Of a stretch of DNA of 64,000 bases, positions 24,601 through 36,083 are shown piece by piece. Origin of the DNA: Panulirus ornatus (Eukaryota > Arthropoda > Malacostraca > Decapoda > Palinuridae). Below the pieces are notes generated by a model. The model was given only the letters and a program-made list of their open reading frames with translations, did no database searches and was not told the origin of the DNA. The position numbers and the translations under genes are program-made. The stretch spans positions 6,815,383-6,879,382 of the forward strand of contig NC_092225.1 in the NCBI RefSeq assembly GCF_036320965.1. The letters are read 5' to 3'. Each line of letters begins with the position of its first letter. Position 1 is the stretch's first letter.

Positions 24601-26010
24601 GACTCTCGTCCCAGTCACTCTTCTCCTGTCCTGCCTGACTCTCGTCCCAACCCTCTCTCTCTTCCTGCTGCTCTCGTCCAAAGCATCTCTCTCCTACCCT
24701 GCCTGACATCGTCCCAAGCTTCTCTCTCCTGTCCTGCTGACTCTCTCGTCAAGCCTCTCTCTATGTCCTGCCTGACTCTCGTCCAAGCCTCTTCTCTCCT
24801 GTCTGCCTGACTCTATCCCAAGCCCTCTCTCCTGTCCTGCCTGACTTCGTCCCAAGCCTCTCTCATGTGACGCCTGACTCTCGTCCAAGCCTCCTCTCCG
24901 TCCTGCCTGACTCTCGTCCCAAGCTCTCATCTACTGTCCTCCTGACTCTCGTCCCAAGCCTCTCTCTCCTGTCCTGCTGACTTCGTCCTGAGCACTCTCT
25001 CTTGTCTGCCTGACTCTCGTCCTAACTCTCTCTCCTGTCCTGCCTGACTCTCGTCCCAAGCCCTCTCTCTCCTGCCTGACTCTCGTCAAAGCCTCTCTCT
25101 CCTCCTGCTGACTCCGTCCCAACCTCTCTCCTCCTGACTCTCGTCCCAAGATTTCTCCTGTCCTGCCTGACTCTCGTCCCAAGCTCTCTCCTACTTCCTG
25201 CTACTCTCGTCCCAAGCTCTCTCTCCTTGCCTGACTTCGCAAGCCTCTCCTGTCCTGCCTGACTCTCGTCCCAAGCCTCTCCTCCTGTCTGCCTGACTCT
25301 CGTCCAACCTCTCTCTCTCCTGTCCTGCTTGACTCTCAGTCCCAAGCCTCTTCTCCTGTGAGCCTGACTCTCGTCCCAAGCTCCTCTCCGTCCTGCCTGA
25401 CTCTGTCCCACCTCTCCTACTTCGCCTGACTCTCTCCCAGCTCTCTTTCCTGCTCTGACACTTTAAGCTCTCTCTCTGTCCTGCTACTCTCGTCCTAAGC
25501 CTCTCTCTCCTGTCCTGCTGACTCTCGTCCCAAGCCTCTCTCTCCTATCTGCCTGACCGTCGTCCAAAGCTCTTGTCCCAATCCTCTCCTTAGTTTCCTG
25601 CCTGACTCTCGTCCATGACTCTCTCTTTCTGTCCTGCCTAACTCTGGTCCCAACCCCCTTCTCCTACCAAGTCTGACTCTCGTCCCAGAATCTCTCTCCT
25701 GTCATCTGACTCTCGTCCCAAGCTCTCTCTCCTGTACTACCTGACTCTCCTCTCAAGCCTCCTCTCCTGTCCTCCTGACTCTCGTCCGAAGCCTCTATCT
25801 CCTCTCCGTCTGACTCTCCTCCTAAGCCTCTCTCTCCCTGTCCTGCCTGATCCTGTCCCAAGCGTCTCTCTCTTGTCCTTCTTGACTCTCCTCCCAAGCC
25901 TCTTTCTCCCACTTGCCTGCTCTCGTCCATAGATCTTCTCTCCAACCCTGCCTGACTCTAGTCCCAAGGCTCTCTCTCCGCTCCTGTCTGTCTATCGTCC
26001 CAAGCTCCTC
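20780..26010 (+). other. Noisy satellite island, probably unpolished sequence
   Basis: The 36-mer is still recognisable, but nearly every unit lacks one or more bases (CTCGTCCAAGC for CTCGTCCCAAGC, TGTCTGCC for TGTCCTGCC, CTGACTTCG for CTGACTCTCG). Units run well below 36 bp and the landmarks are hard to follow. Losses fall mostly in homopolymers and CT runs, as in uncorrected single-molecule reads. The change in quality is abrupt on both sides, near 20,790 and 26,005. Open frames in this stretch are short or artefactual. Confidence 0.8.
21587..21686. other. G23-C77 homopolymer tract, exactly 100 bp
   Basis: After CGTCCCAATCC there are 23 consecutive G (21,587-21,609), then 77 consecutive C (21,610-21,686), then the satellite resumes with TGCCTGACC. 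One or two terminal C could belong to the normal unit, so the foreign tract is 98-100 bp. It lies inside the noisy island and resembles no repeat unit. An assembly gap placeholder of 100 bases filled by a consensus caller is the simplest explanation. A real G/C tract cannot be excluded from sequence alone. Confidence 0.85.
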
Positions 26011-28517
26011 TCCTGTCCTGCCTGACTCTCGTCCCAAGCCAATCTCTCGTGTACTGCCTGAATATTGTAGGAAGACCCTCTCTCCTATCCTACATGATTC
26101 TCGTTCCAAGCCTCTCTGTTCTGTCCTGCCTTGCTCTCGTCCCAAGCCCCTCTCTCCTACCATGCCTGACTCTCGTCCCAAGCCTCTCTCTTGTCGAATC
26201 TGACTCTCGTCCCAAGCCATTCTCTCCTCTCCTGCCTGAATCTCGTCCCAGTCCTATCTCTCCTGTCCTGACTGATTCTCGACCAAATCCTGTCTCTCCT
26301 AATTGCCTGACTCTTGTTCCAAGCCCTTCTGTCCTACCCTTTCTGACTCTCGTCCTAAGCCTCTATCTCCTGTCCTGCCTATCTCTCGTCCGAAGAATCT
26401 CTCTTCTGTCCTGCCCGACTCTCGTCCCAAGCGTCTTTCTTCTCTCTTGCTTGACACTCGTCAAAAGTCTCTCTCTCCGGTCCTGCCTGACTCTCGTCCC
26501 AAGCCTCTTTCTCCTGATTTCCCTGACTATCGTCCCAAGCCTATTTCTCCTGTCCTGCCTGACTGTCATCCCAAGCCTCTCTATCCTGTCCTGCCTGATT
26601 CTTGTTCCAAACCTGTGTCTTCTCTCCTGCCTAACTCTCGTCCCAAGCCTCTCTCTCCTGCCGTGCCTGACTCTCTCCTCAAGCCTCTCTCTCCTATCCT
26701 GCCTGACTCTCTTCCCAAGTCTCTATATCCTTTCCTGCTTGACTGTCATCCCAAGAATCTCTCTCCTATCCTGCCTCACTCTCGTCCTAACTCTCTCTCT
26801 CCTCCCCTGCCTAACTCTCGTCCCAAGCCTCTCTCCTGTCGAGCCTGACTCTCGTCCTAAGCCTCTCTCTCCTGTTCTGCATGAGTCTTTTCGCAAACCT
26901 CTCTCTACGGTCCTGCCTGACTCTCGTCCCAGGCCTCTCTCTCCTATCAAGCCTGACTCTCGTCCCAAGCTTTTCTCCCCTGTCCTGCCTGACTCGAGTC
27001 CAAAGCCTCTCTCTCCTCTCCTGCCTTACTCTCGTCCCAAGCCTCTCTCTCCTGCCGTGCCTGACTCTCTCCTCAAGCCTCTCTCTCCTATCCTGCCTGA
27101 CTCTCTTCCCAAGTCTCTATCTCCTTTCCTGCTTGACTCTCATCCCAAGAATCTCTCTCCTGTCCTGCCTCACTCTCGTCCTAACTTTCTCTCTCCTCCC
27201 CTGCCTAACTCTCGTCCCAAGCCTCTCTCCTGTCGAGCCTGACTCTCGTCCTAAGCCTCTCTCTCCTGTTCTGCATGAGTCTTTTCCCAAACCTCTCTCT
27301 ACGGTCCTGCCTGACTCTCGTCCCAGGCCTCTCTCTCCTATCAAGCCTGACTCTCGTCCCAAGCTTTTCTCCCCTGTCCTGCCTGACTCTAGTCCAAAGC
27401 CTCTCTCTCCTCTCCTGCCTGACTCTCTCCTCAAGCCTCTCTCTCCTATCCTGCCTGACTCTCGTCCAAAGTCTCTATCTCCTTTCCTGCTTGACTGTCA
27501 TCTCAAGAGTCTCTCTCCTGTCCTACCTCACTCTCGTCCTAACTCTCTCTCTCCTACCCTGCCTAATTCTCGTCCCAAGCCTCTCTCTTGTCGAGCCGGA
27601 CTCTCGTCCTAAGCCTCTCTCTACTGTTCTGCATGACTCTTTTCCCAAACCTCTCTCTACGGTCCTGCCTGACTCTCGTCCCAGGCCTCTATCTCCTATC
27701 AAGCCTGACTCTCGTCCCAAGCTTTTCTCCCCTGTCCTGCCTGACTCTAGTCCAAAGCCTCTCTCTCCTGTCCTGCCTGACTCTCATCCCAAGCCTCTCT
27801 CTCCTGCCGTGCCTGACTCTCTCCTCAAGCCTCTCTCTCCTATCCTGCCTGACTCTCGTCCCAAGTCTCTATCTCCTTTCCTGCTTGACTGTCATCCCAA
27901 GAATCTCTCTCCTGTACTGCCTCACTCTCGTCCTAACTCCCTCTCTCCTACCCTGCCTAATTCTCGTCCCAAGCCTCTCTCCTATCGAGCCTGACACTAG
28001 TCCCAAGCCCCTCTCTCCTCTCATGCCTGACTGTCGTCCCAAGCATTTCTCTCTTGTCGAGCCAGACTCTCGTCCCAAGACTCTCCCTCCTATTCTGCAT
28101 GTCTCTTTTCCGAAGCCTCTCTCTCCTGTCCTGCCTGACTGTCGTCCCAAACCTCTCTACGGTCCTGCCTGACTCTCCTCCCAAGCCTCTCTCTCCTATC
28201 CTGCCTGACTCTCGTCCCAAAAAATCTCTTTCCTGTCCTGCCTGACACTCGTCCCATCACTCTATCTCCTGTCCTACCTGACTCTCGCCCTAACCCTCTC
28301 TCTTCTCTCCTGTCTGGCTCTCGTCCAAAGCATCTCTCTCCTACCCTGCCTGACAGTCGTCCCAAGCTTCTCTCTCCTGTCCTGGCTGACTCTCTCGTCA
28401 AGCCTCTCCCTGATGTCCTGCCTGACTCTCGTTCCAAGCTTTTCTCCCTTGTCATGCCTGACTCTAGTCCAAACCCTCTCTCTCCTGTCCTGCTTGACTC
28501 TCGTCCGAAGCCTCTCT
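26010..28517 (+). repeat. Cycle part with local 394/358-bp duplications
   Basis: Clean 36-mers resume. GCCTGAATATTG at 26,056 and the landmarks after it recur at +3,225 (29,281). Within 26,690-27,990 the run containing TGCCGTGCCTGACTC, CACTCTCGTCCTAAC, CCTGTCGAGCC and TACGGTCCTGCC is repeated three to four times. Steps between the TTTTCGCAAACC/TTTTCCCAAACC units are about 394 and 358 bp (eleven and ten units, each minus 2). CCTATCGAGCCTGACACTAG appears near 27,980, and the CTGACTCTAGTCC units precede CATGTGGAGCCT at 28,518. Confidence 0.8.
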
Positions 28518-31383
28518 CATGTGGAGCCTGACTCTCGTCCCAAGCCTCACTCTCCGGTCCTGCCTGACTCTCGTCCCAAACCTCTCACTACTGTCCTTCC
28601 TGACTCTCGTCCCAAGCCTCTCTTTCCTGCCCTGCTTGACAATCGTTTGAGGACTCTATCTCTTGTGCTGCCTAACTCTCGTCCTAACAGACTCTCTCCT
28701 GTCCTGCCTGATTCTCGTCCCAAGCCTCTCTCTCTTACACTGCCTGACCGTCGTCAAAAGCCTCTCTCTCCTGTACTGCTTGACTCTCGTCCCAAGATAT
28801 TCTCCCGTGTCCTGCCTGACTCTTGTCCCAATCCTCTCCTTAGTTTCCTGCCTGACTCTCGTCGCATGACTCTCTCTTTTGTCCTGCCTAACTCTGGTCC
28901 CTACCCCCTTTCTCCTACCAAGTCTGACTCTCGTCCCATGAATCTCTCTCCTGTCATTCTTGACTCTCCTCCCAAGCCTCCTTCTCCTGTCCTTCCTGAC
29001 TCTAGTCCGAAGCCTCTATCTCCTCTCCGGTCTGACTCTCCTCCTAAGCCTCTCTCCCCTGTCCTGCCTGATTCCTGTCCCAAGCGTCTCTCTCTTGTCC
29101 TTCTTGACTCTCCTCCCAAGCCTCTTTCTCCCACTTGCCTGGCTCTCGTCCATAGATCTTCTCTCCAACCCTGCCTGACTCTAGTCCCAAGGCTCTCTCT
29201 CCGCTCCTGTCTGTCTATCGTCCCAAGCATCCCTCTCCTGTCCTGCCTGACTCTCGTCCCAAGCCAATCCCTCGTGTACTGCCTGAATATTGTAGGAAGT
29301 CCCTCTCTCCTATCCTACATGATTCTCGTTCCAAGCCTCTCTGTTCTGTCCTGCCTTACTTTCGTCCCAAGCCTCTCTCTCCTACCATGCCTGACTCTCG
29401 TCCCAAGCCTCTTTCTTGTCGAATTTGACTCTCGTCCCAAGCCATTCTCTCCTCTCCTATCTGAATCTCGTCCCAGTCCTATCTCTCCTGTCCTGACTGA
29501 CTCTCGTCCCAATCCTGTCTCTCCTAATTCCCTGACTCTCGTTCCAAGCCCTTCTCTCCTACCCTTTCTGACTCTCGTCCCAAGCCTCTATCTCCTGTCC
29601 TGCCTATCTCTCGTCCGAAGAATCTCTCTTCTGTCCTGCCTGACTCTCGTCCCAAGCGTCTATCTTCTCTCTTGCTTGACACTCGTCCCAAGTCTCTCTC
29701 TCCGGTCCTCCCTGACTCTCGTCCCAAGCCTTTTTCTCCTGTCCTCCCTGACTATCTTCCCAAGCCTATTACTCTTGTCCTGCCTGACTGTCATCCCAAG
29801 CCTCTCTATCCTGTCCCGCCTGATTCTTGTTCCAAACCTGTGTCTTCTCTCCTGCCTGACTCTCGTCCCAAGCCTCTCTCTCCTGCCGTGCCTGACTCTC
29901 TCCTCAAGCCTCTCTCTCCTATCCTGCCTGACTCTCTTCCCAAGTCTCTATCTCCTTACCTGCTTGACTGTCATCCCAAGAATCTCTCTCCTGTCCTGCC
30001 TCACTCTCGTCCTAACTCTCTCTCTCCTCCCCAGCCTAACTCTCGTCCCAAACCTCTCTCCTGTCGAGCTTGACTCTCGTCCTAAGCCTCTCTCTCCTGT
30101 TCTGCATGAGTCTTTTCCCAAACCTCTCTCTACGGTCCTGCCTGACTCTCGTCCCAGGCCTCTCTCTCCTATTAAGCCTGACTCTCGTCCCAAGCTTTTC
30201 TCCCCTGTCCTGCCTGACTCTAGTCCAAAGCCTCTCTCTCCTGTCCTGCTTGACTCTCGTCCCAAGCCTCTCTCTCCTGCCGTGCCTGACTCTCTCCTCA
30301 AGCCTCTCTCTCCTATCCTGCCTGACTCTCGTCCAAAGTCTCTATCTCCTTTCCTGCTTGACTGTCATCCCAAGAATCTCTCTCCTGTCCTGCCTCACTC
30401 TCGTCCTAACTCTCTCTCTCCTACCCTGCCTAATTCTCGTCCCAAGCCTCTCTCCTGTCGAGCCGGACTCTCGTTCTAAGCCTCTCTCTACTGTTCTACA
30501 TGACTCTTTTCCCAAACCTCTCTCTACGGTCCTGCCTGACTCTCGTCCCAGGCCTCTCTCTCCTATCAAGCCTGACTCTCGTCCCAAGCTTTTCTCCCCT
30601 GTCCTGCCTGACTCTAGTCCAAAGCCTCTCTCTCCATTCCTGCCTGACTCTCATCCCAAGCCTCTCTCTCCTGCCGTGCCTGACTCTCTCCTCAAGCCTC
30701 TCTCTCCTATCCTGCCTGACTCTCGTCCCAAGTCTCTATCTCCTTTCCTGCTTGACTGTCATCCCAAGAATCTCTCTCCTGTCCTGCCTCACTCTCGTCC
30801 TAACTCCCTCTCTCCTACCCTGCTTAATTCCCGTCCCAAGCCTCTCTCCTATCGAGCCCGACACTAGTCCCAAGCCCCTCTCTCCTCTCATGCCTGACTG
30901 TCGTCCCAAGCATCTCTCTCCTGTCGAGCCAGACTCTCGTCCCAAGACTTTCTCTCCTGTTCTGCATGTCTCTTTTCCCAAGCCTCTCTCTCCTGTCCTG
31001 CCTGACTGTCGTCCCAAACCTCTCAACGGTCCTGCCTGACTCTCGTCCCAAGCCTCTCTCTCCTATCCAGCCTGACTCTCGTCCCAAACCTCTCTTTCCG
31101 GTCCTGCCTGACACTCGTCCCATTACTCTATCTCCTGTCCTACCTGACTCTCGCCCTAACCCTCTCTCTTCTGTCCTATCTGGCTCTCGTCCAAAGCATC
31201 TCTCTCCTACTCTGCCTGACAGTCGTCCCAAGCTTCTCTCTCCTGTCCTGGCTGACTCTCTCGTCAAGCCTCTCTCTGATGTCCTGCCTGACTCTCGTTC
31301 CAATCTTTTCTCCCCTGTCCTGCCTGACTCTAATCTAAAGCCTCTCTTTCCTGTCCTGCTTGACTCTCGTCCGAAGCCTCTCT
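28518..31383 (+). repeat. Higher-order copy, 2,866 bp
   Basis: Bounded by CATGTGGAGCCT at 28,518 and 31,384. GCCTGAATATTG is at 29,281. A second 394-bp step links the TTTTCCCAAACC units at about 30,106 and 30,500. It lacks the TCCATGGCTAC and CTCGTACCAACC parts of the full cycle. It holds one of the longest open frames on + (28,413-30,479, 688 codons). That reading starts in the LTLVPS phase and later runs in the PDSRPK phase, so I do not treat it as a gene. Confidence 0.82.
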
Positions 31384-34247
31384 CATGTGGAGCCTGACTC
31401 TCGTCCCAAGCCTCACTCTCTGGTCCTGCCTGACTCTCGTCCCAAGCCTCTCTCTACTGTCCTTCCTGACTCTCGTCCCAAGCCTCTCTTTCCTGCCCTG
31501 CTTGACAATCGTTTGAGGACTCTATCTCTTGTGCTGCTTAACTCTCGTCCTAACAGTCTCTCTCCTGTCCTGCCTGACTCTCGTCCCAAGCCTGTCTCTC
31601 TTACACTGCCTGACCGTCGTAAAAAGCCTCTCTCTCCTTTCCTGCTTGACTCACTAGTCAAGCCTCTCTCTCATGTACTGCTTGACTCTCGTCCCAAGCT
31701 ATTCTCCCGTTTCCTGCCTGACTCTTGTCCCAATCCTCTCCCTCCTTTCCTGCCTGACTCTCGTCCCATGCCTCTCTCTTCTGTCTTGCCTAACTCTCGG
31801 CCCAACCCCCTCTCTCCTACCAAGTCTGACTCTCGTCCCACAAATCTCTCTCCTGTCATTCTTGTCTCTCGTCCCAAGCCTCTCTCTCCTGTACTACCTG
31901 ACTCTCCTCTCAAGCCATCCTCTCCTGTCCTGCCTGACTCTCGTCCGAAGCCTCTATCTCCTCTCCCGTCTGACTCTCCTCCCAAGCCTCTCTCCCCTGT
32001 CCTGCCTGATTCCTATCCCAAGCGTCTCTCTCTTGTCTTTCTTGACTCTCCTCCCAAGCCTCTTTCTCCCACTTGCCTGGCTCTCGTCCATAGATCTTCT
32101 CTCCAACCCTGCCTGACTCTAGTTCCAAGGCTCTCTCTCCGCTCCTGTCTGACTATCGTCCCAAGCCTCCCTCTCCTGTCCTGCCTGACTCTCGTCCCAA
32201 GCCAATCTCTCGTGTAATGCCTGAATATTGTAGGAAGTCCCTCTCTCCTATCCTACATGATTCTCGTTCCAAGCCTCTCTGTTCTGTCCTGCCTTACTTT
32301 CGTCCCAAGCCTCTCTCTCCTACCATGCCTGACTCTCGTCCCAAGCCTCTTTCTTGTCGAATTTGACTCTCTTCCCATGCCATTCTCTCCTCTCCTACCT
32401 GAATCTCGTCCCAGTCCTATCTCTCCTATCCTGACTGACTCTCGTCCCAATCCTGTTTCTCCTAATTCCCTGACTCTCGTTCCAAGCCCCTCTCTCCTAC
32501 CCTTTCTGACTCTCGTCCCAAGCCTCTCTCTCCTGTCCTGCCTATCTCTCGTCCGAAGGATCTCTCTTCTGTCCTGCCTGACTCTCGTCACAAGCCAATC
32601 TCTCGTGTAATGCCTGAATATTGTAGGAAGTCCCACTCTCCTATCCTACATGATTCTCGTTCCAAGCCTCTCTGTTCTGTCCTGCCTTACTTTCGTCCCA
32701 AGCCTCTCTCTCCTACCATGCCTGACTCTCGTCCCAAGCCTCTTTCTTGTCGAATTCGACTCTCTTCCCAGCCATTCTCTCCTCTCCTACCTGAATCTCG
32801 TCCCAGTCCTATCTCTCCTGTCCTGACTGACTCTCGTCCCAATCCTGTCTCTCCTAATTCCCTGACTCTCGTTCCAAGCCCTTCTCTCCTTCCCTTTCTG
32901 ACTCTTGTCCCAAGCCTCTCTCTCCTGTCCTGCCTATCTCTCGTCCGAAGAATCTCTCTTCTGTCCTGCCTGACTCTCGTCCCAAGCCTCTTTCTCCTTT
33001 CCTCCCTGCCTCTCGTCCCAAGCCTATTTCTCTTGTCCTGCCTGAATGTCATCCCAAGCCTCTCTATCCTGTCCCGCCTGATTCTTGTTCCAAACCTGTG
33101 TCTTCTCTCCTGCCTTTACTCTCGTCCCAAGCTTCTCTCTCATGCCGTGCCTGACTCTCTCCTCAAGCCTCTCTCTCCTATCCTGCCTGACTCTCGTCCA
33201 AAGTCTCTATCTCCTTTCCTGCTTGACTGTCATACCAAGAATCTCTCTCCTCTCCTTCCTCACTCTCGTCCTAACTCTCTCTCTCCTACCCTCCCTAACT
33301 CTCGTCCCAAGCCTCTCTCCTGTCGAGCCTGACTCTCGTCCTAAGCCTCTCTCTCCTGTTCTGCATGACTCTTTTCCCAAATCTCTCTCTACGGTCCTGC
33401 CTGACTCTCGTCCCAGGCCTCTCTCTCCTAATAAGCCTGACTCTCGTCCCAAGCTTTTCTCCCCTGTCCTGCCTGACTCTAGTCCAAAGCCTCTCTCTCC
33501 TGTCCTGCCTGACTCTCATCCCAAGCCTCTCTCTCCTGCCGTGCCTGACTCTCTCCTCAAGCCTCTCTATCCTATCCTGCCTGACTCTCCTCCCAGGTCT
33601 CTATCTCCTTTCCTGCTTGACTGTCATCCCAAGAATCTCTCTCCTGTCCTGCCTCACTCTCATCCTAACTCCCTCTCTCCTACCCTGCCTAATTCTCGTC
33701 CCAAGCCTCTCTCCTATCGAGCCTGACACTAGTCCCAAGCCCCTCTCTCCTCTCATGCTCGACTATCGTCCCAAGCATCCCTCTCCTGTCGAGCCGGACT
33801 CTCGTCCCAAGCCTCTCTTTCGTGTTTTGCATGTCTCTTTTCGCAAGCCTCTCTCTCCTGTCCTGCCTAACTGTCGTCCCAAACCTTTTTACGGTCCTGC
33901 CTGACTCTTGTCCCAAGCCTCTCTCTCCTATCCAGCCTGCTCTCGTCCCAAACCTCTCTTTCCTGTCCTGCCTGACACTCGTCCCATTACTCTGTTTCCT
34001 GTCCTACCTGACTCTCGCACTAACGCTCTCTCTTCTGTCCTGCCTGGCTCTCGTCAAAAGCATCTCTCTCCTACCCTGCCTGACAGTCGTCCCAAGCTTC
34101 TCTCTCCTCTCCTGGCTGACTCTCTCGTCAAGCCTCTCTCAGATGTCCTGCCTGACTCTCGTTCCAAGCTTTTCTCCCCTGTCCTGCCTGACTCTAGTCC
34201 AAAGCCTCTCTCTCCTGTCCTGCTTGACTCTCGTCCGAAGCCTCTCT
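31384..34247 (+). repeat. Higher-order copy, 2,864 bp
   Basis: Bounded by CATGTGGAGCCT at 31,384 and 34,248. The GCCTGAATATTG landmark occurs twice (32,219 and 32,612) because of a 393-bp internal duplication, while the second half is shortened. The near-equal length to the preceding copy is therefore partly a balance of gain and loss. Confidence 0.8.
32186..32971 (+). repeat. 393-bp tandem duplication around the GCCTGAATATTG landmark
   Basis: The stretch TGACTCTCGTCCCAAGCC, AATCTCTCGTGTAATGCC and onward at about 32,186 recurs from about 32,579. GCCTGAATATTG moves from 32,219 to 32,612. Both copies carry the GTGTAATG variant, whereas most other cycles have GTGTACTG, which supports a local origin. 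393 is eleven units minus 3 bp. Confidence 0.85.
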
Positions 34248-34719
34248 CATGTGGAGCCTGACTCTCGTCCCAAGCCTCACTCTCCGGTCCTGCCTGACTC
34301 TCGTCCCAAGCCTCTCTCTCTTACACTGCCTGACCGTCATCAAAAGCCTCTCTCTCCTGTCCTGCCTGACTCGTTGGTCAAGCCTCTCTCTCCTGTACTG
34401 CTTGATTCTCGTCCCAATCTATTCTCCTGTGTCCTGCCTGACTCTTGTCCCAATCCTCTCTCTCCTTTCCTGCCTGACTCTCGTCCCATGCCTCTCTCTT
34501 CTGTCCTGCCTAATTCTCGTCCCAACCCCCTCTCTCCTAACAAGCCCGGCTCTCGTCCCATGAATCTCTCTCCTGTCATTCATTACTCTCGGCCCAAGCC
34601 TCTCTCTCCTGTCCTACCTGACTCTCCTCTCAAGCCTCTCTCTCCTGTCCTGCCTGACTCTCGTCCGAAGCCTCTATCTCCTCTCCCGTCTGACTCTCCT
34701 CCCAAGCGTCTCTCCCCTG
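34248..34719 (+). repeat. Start of a cycle leading into the 1,364-bp pair
   Basis: Begins at CATGTGGAGCCT (34,248) and includes CGTCATCAAAAGCC (about 34,335) and CCCATGAATCTCTCTCC (about 34,557). It runs straight into the first 1,364-bp copy. The distance to the next GCCTGAATATTG (34,939) is 691 bp, against 760-906 bp in other cycles, so some units are missing here. Confidence 0.7.
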
Positions 34720-36083
34720 TCCTCCCTGATTCCTGTCCCAAGCTTCTCTCTCTTGTCCTTATTGACTCTCCTCCCAAGCCTCTTTCTCCTACTTGCCTAA
34801 CTCTCGTCCATAGATCTTCTCTCCAACCCTGCCTGACTCTAGTCCCAAGGCTCTCTCTCATCTCCTGCCTGACTCTCGTCCCAAGCCTCCCTCTCCTGTC
34901 CTGCATGACTCTCGTCCCAAGCCAATCTCTCGTGTACTGCCTGAATATTGTAGGAAGACCCTCTCTCCTATCCTACATGATTCTCGTTCCAAGCCTCTCT
35001 GTTCTGTCCTGCCTTACTCTCGTCCCAAGCCCCTCTCTCCTACTATGCCTGCCTCTCGTCCCAAGCCTCTCTCTTGTCGAATTTGACTCTCGTCCCAAGC
35101 CATTCTCTCCTCTCCTGCCTGAATCTCGTCCCAGTCCTATCTCTCCTGTCCTGACTGACTCTCGTTCAAATCCTGTCTCTCCTAATTGCCTGACTCTCGT
35201 TCCAAGCACTTCTCTCCTACCCTTTCTGACTCTCGTCCCAAGCCTCTATCTCCTATCCTGCCTATCTCTCGTCTGAAGAATCTCTCTTCTGTCATGCCTG
35301 ACTCTCGTCCCAAGCGTCTATCTTCTCTCTTGCCTGACACTCGTCCCAAGTCTCTCTCTCCGGTCCTGCCTGACTCTCGTCCCAAGCCTCTTTCTCCTGT
35401 CCTCCCTGACTGTCATCCCAAGCCTCTCTATCCTGTCCTGCCTGATTCTTCTTCCAAACCTGTGTCTTCTCTCCTGCCTGACTCTCGTCCCAAGCCTCTC
35501 TCTCCTGCCGTGCCTGACTCTCTCCTCAAGCCTCTCTCTCCTATCCTGCCTGACTCTCTTCCCAAGTCTCTATCTCCTTTCCTGCTTGACTCTCATCACA
35601 AGAATCTCTCTCCTGTCCTGCCTCACTCTCGTCCTAACTCTCTCTCTCCTCCCCTGCCTAACTCTCATCCCAAGCTTTTCTCCCCTGTCCTGCCTGACTC
35701 TAGTCCAAAGCCTCTCTCTCCTCTCCTGCCTGACTCTCGTCCCAAGCCTCTCTCTCCTGCCGTACCTGACTCTCTCCTCAAGCCTCTCTCTCCTATCCTG
35801 CCTGACTCTCGTCCAAAGTCTCTATCTCCTTTCCTGCTTGACTGTCATCCCAAGAATCTCTCTCCTATCCTGCCTCACTCTCGTCCTAACTCTCTCTCTC
35901 TCCTACCCTGCCTAATTCTCGTCCCAAGCCTCTCTCCTGTCGAGCCGGACTCTCGTCCAAAGCCTCTCTCTACTGTTCTGCATGACTATCTTCCCAAACC
36001 TCTCTCTACGGTCCTGCCTGACACTCGTCCAAGGCCTCTCTCTCCTATCAAGCCTGACTCTCGTCCCAAGCTTTTCTCCCCTG
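34720..36083 (+). repeat. 1,364-bp higher-order repeat, copy 1
   Basis: Anchors recur at exactly +1,364: GCCTGAATATTG at 34,939 and 36,303. It begins near CTGATTCCTGTCCCAAGC and ends where CAAGCTTTTCTCCCC joins that same unit again. 1,364 is 38 units minus 4 bp. The copies differ only by scattered single bases, for example CTCATCACAAG near 35,591 against CTCATCCCAAG near 36,955. Confidence 0.88.

Noticed and set aside
20780..26010. Noisy island as an older, naturally decayed part of the array
   Set aside because: Edges are abrupt and errors are mostly single-base losses in homopolymers and CT runs. Natural divergence elsewhere in the window is mainly substitution. Kept only as an alternative.
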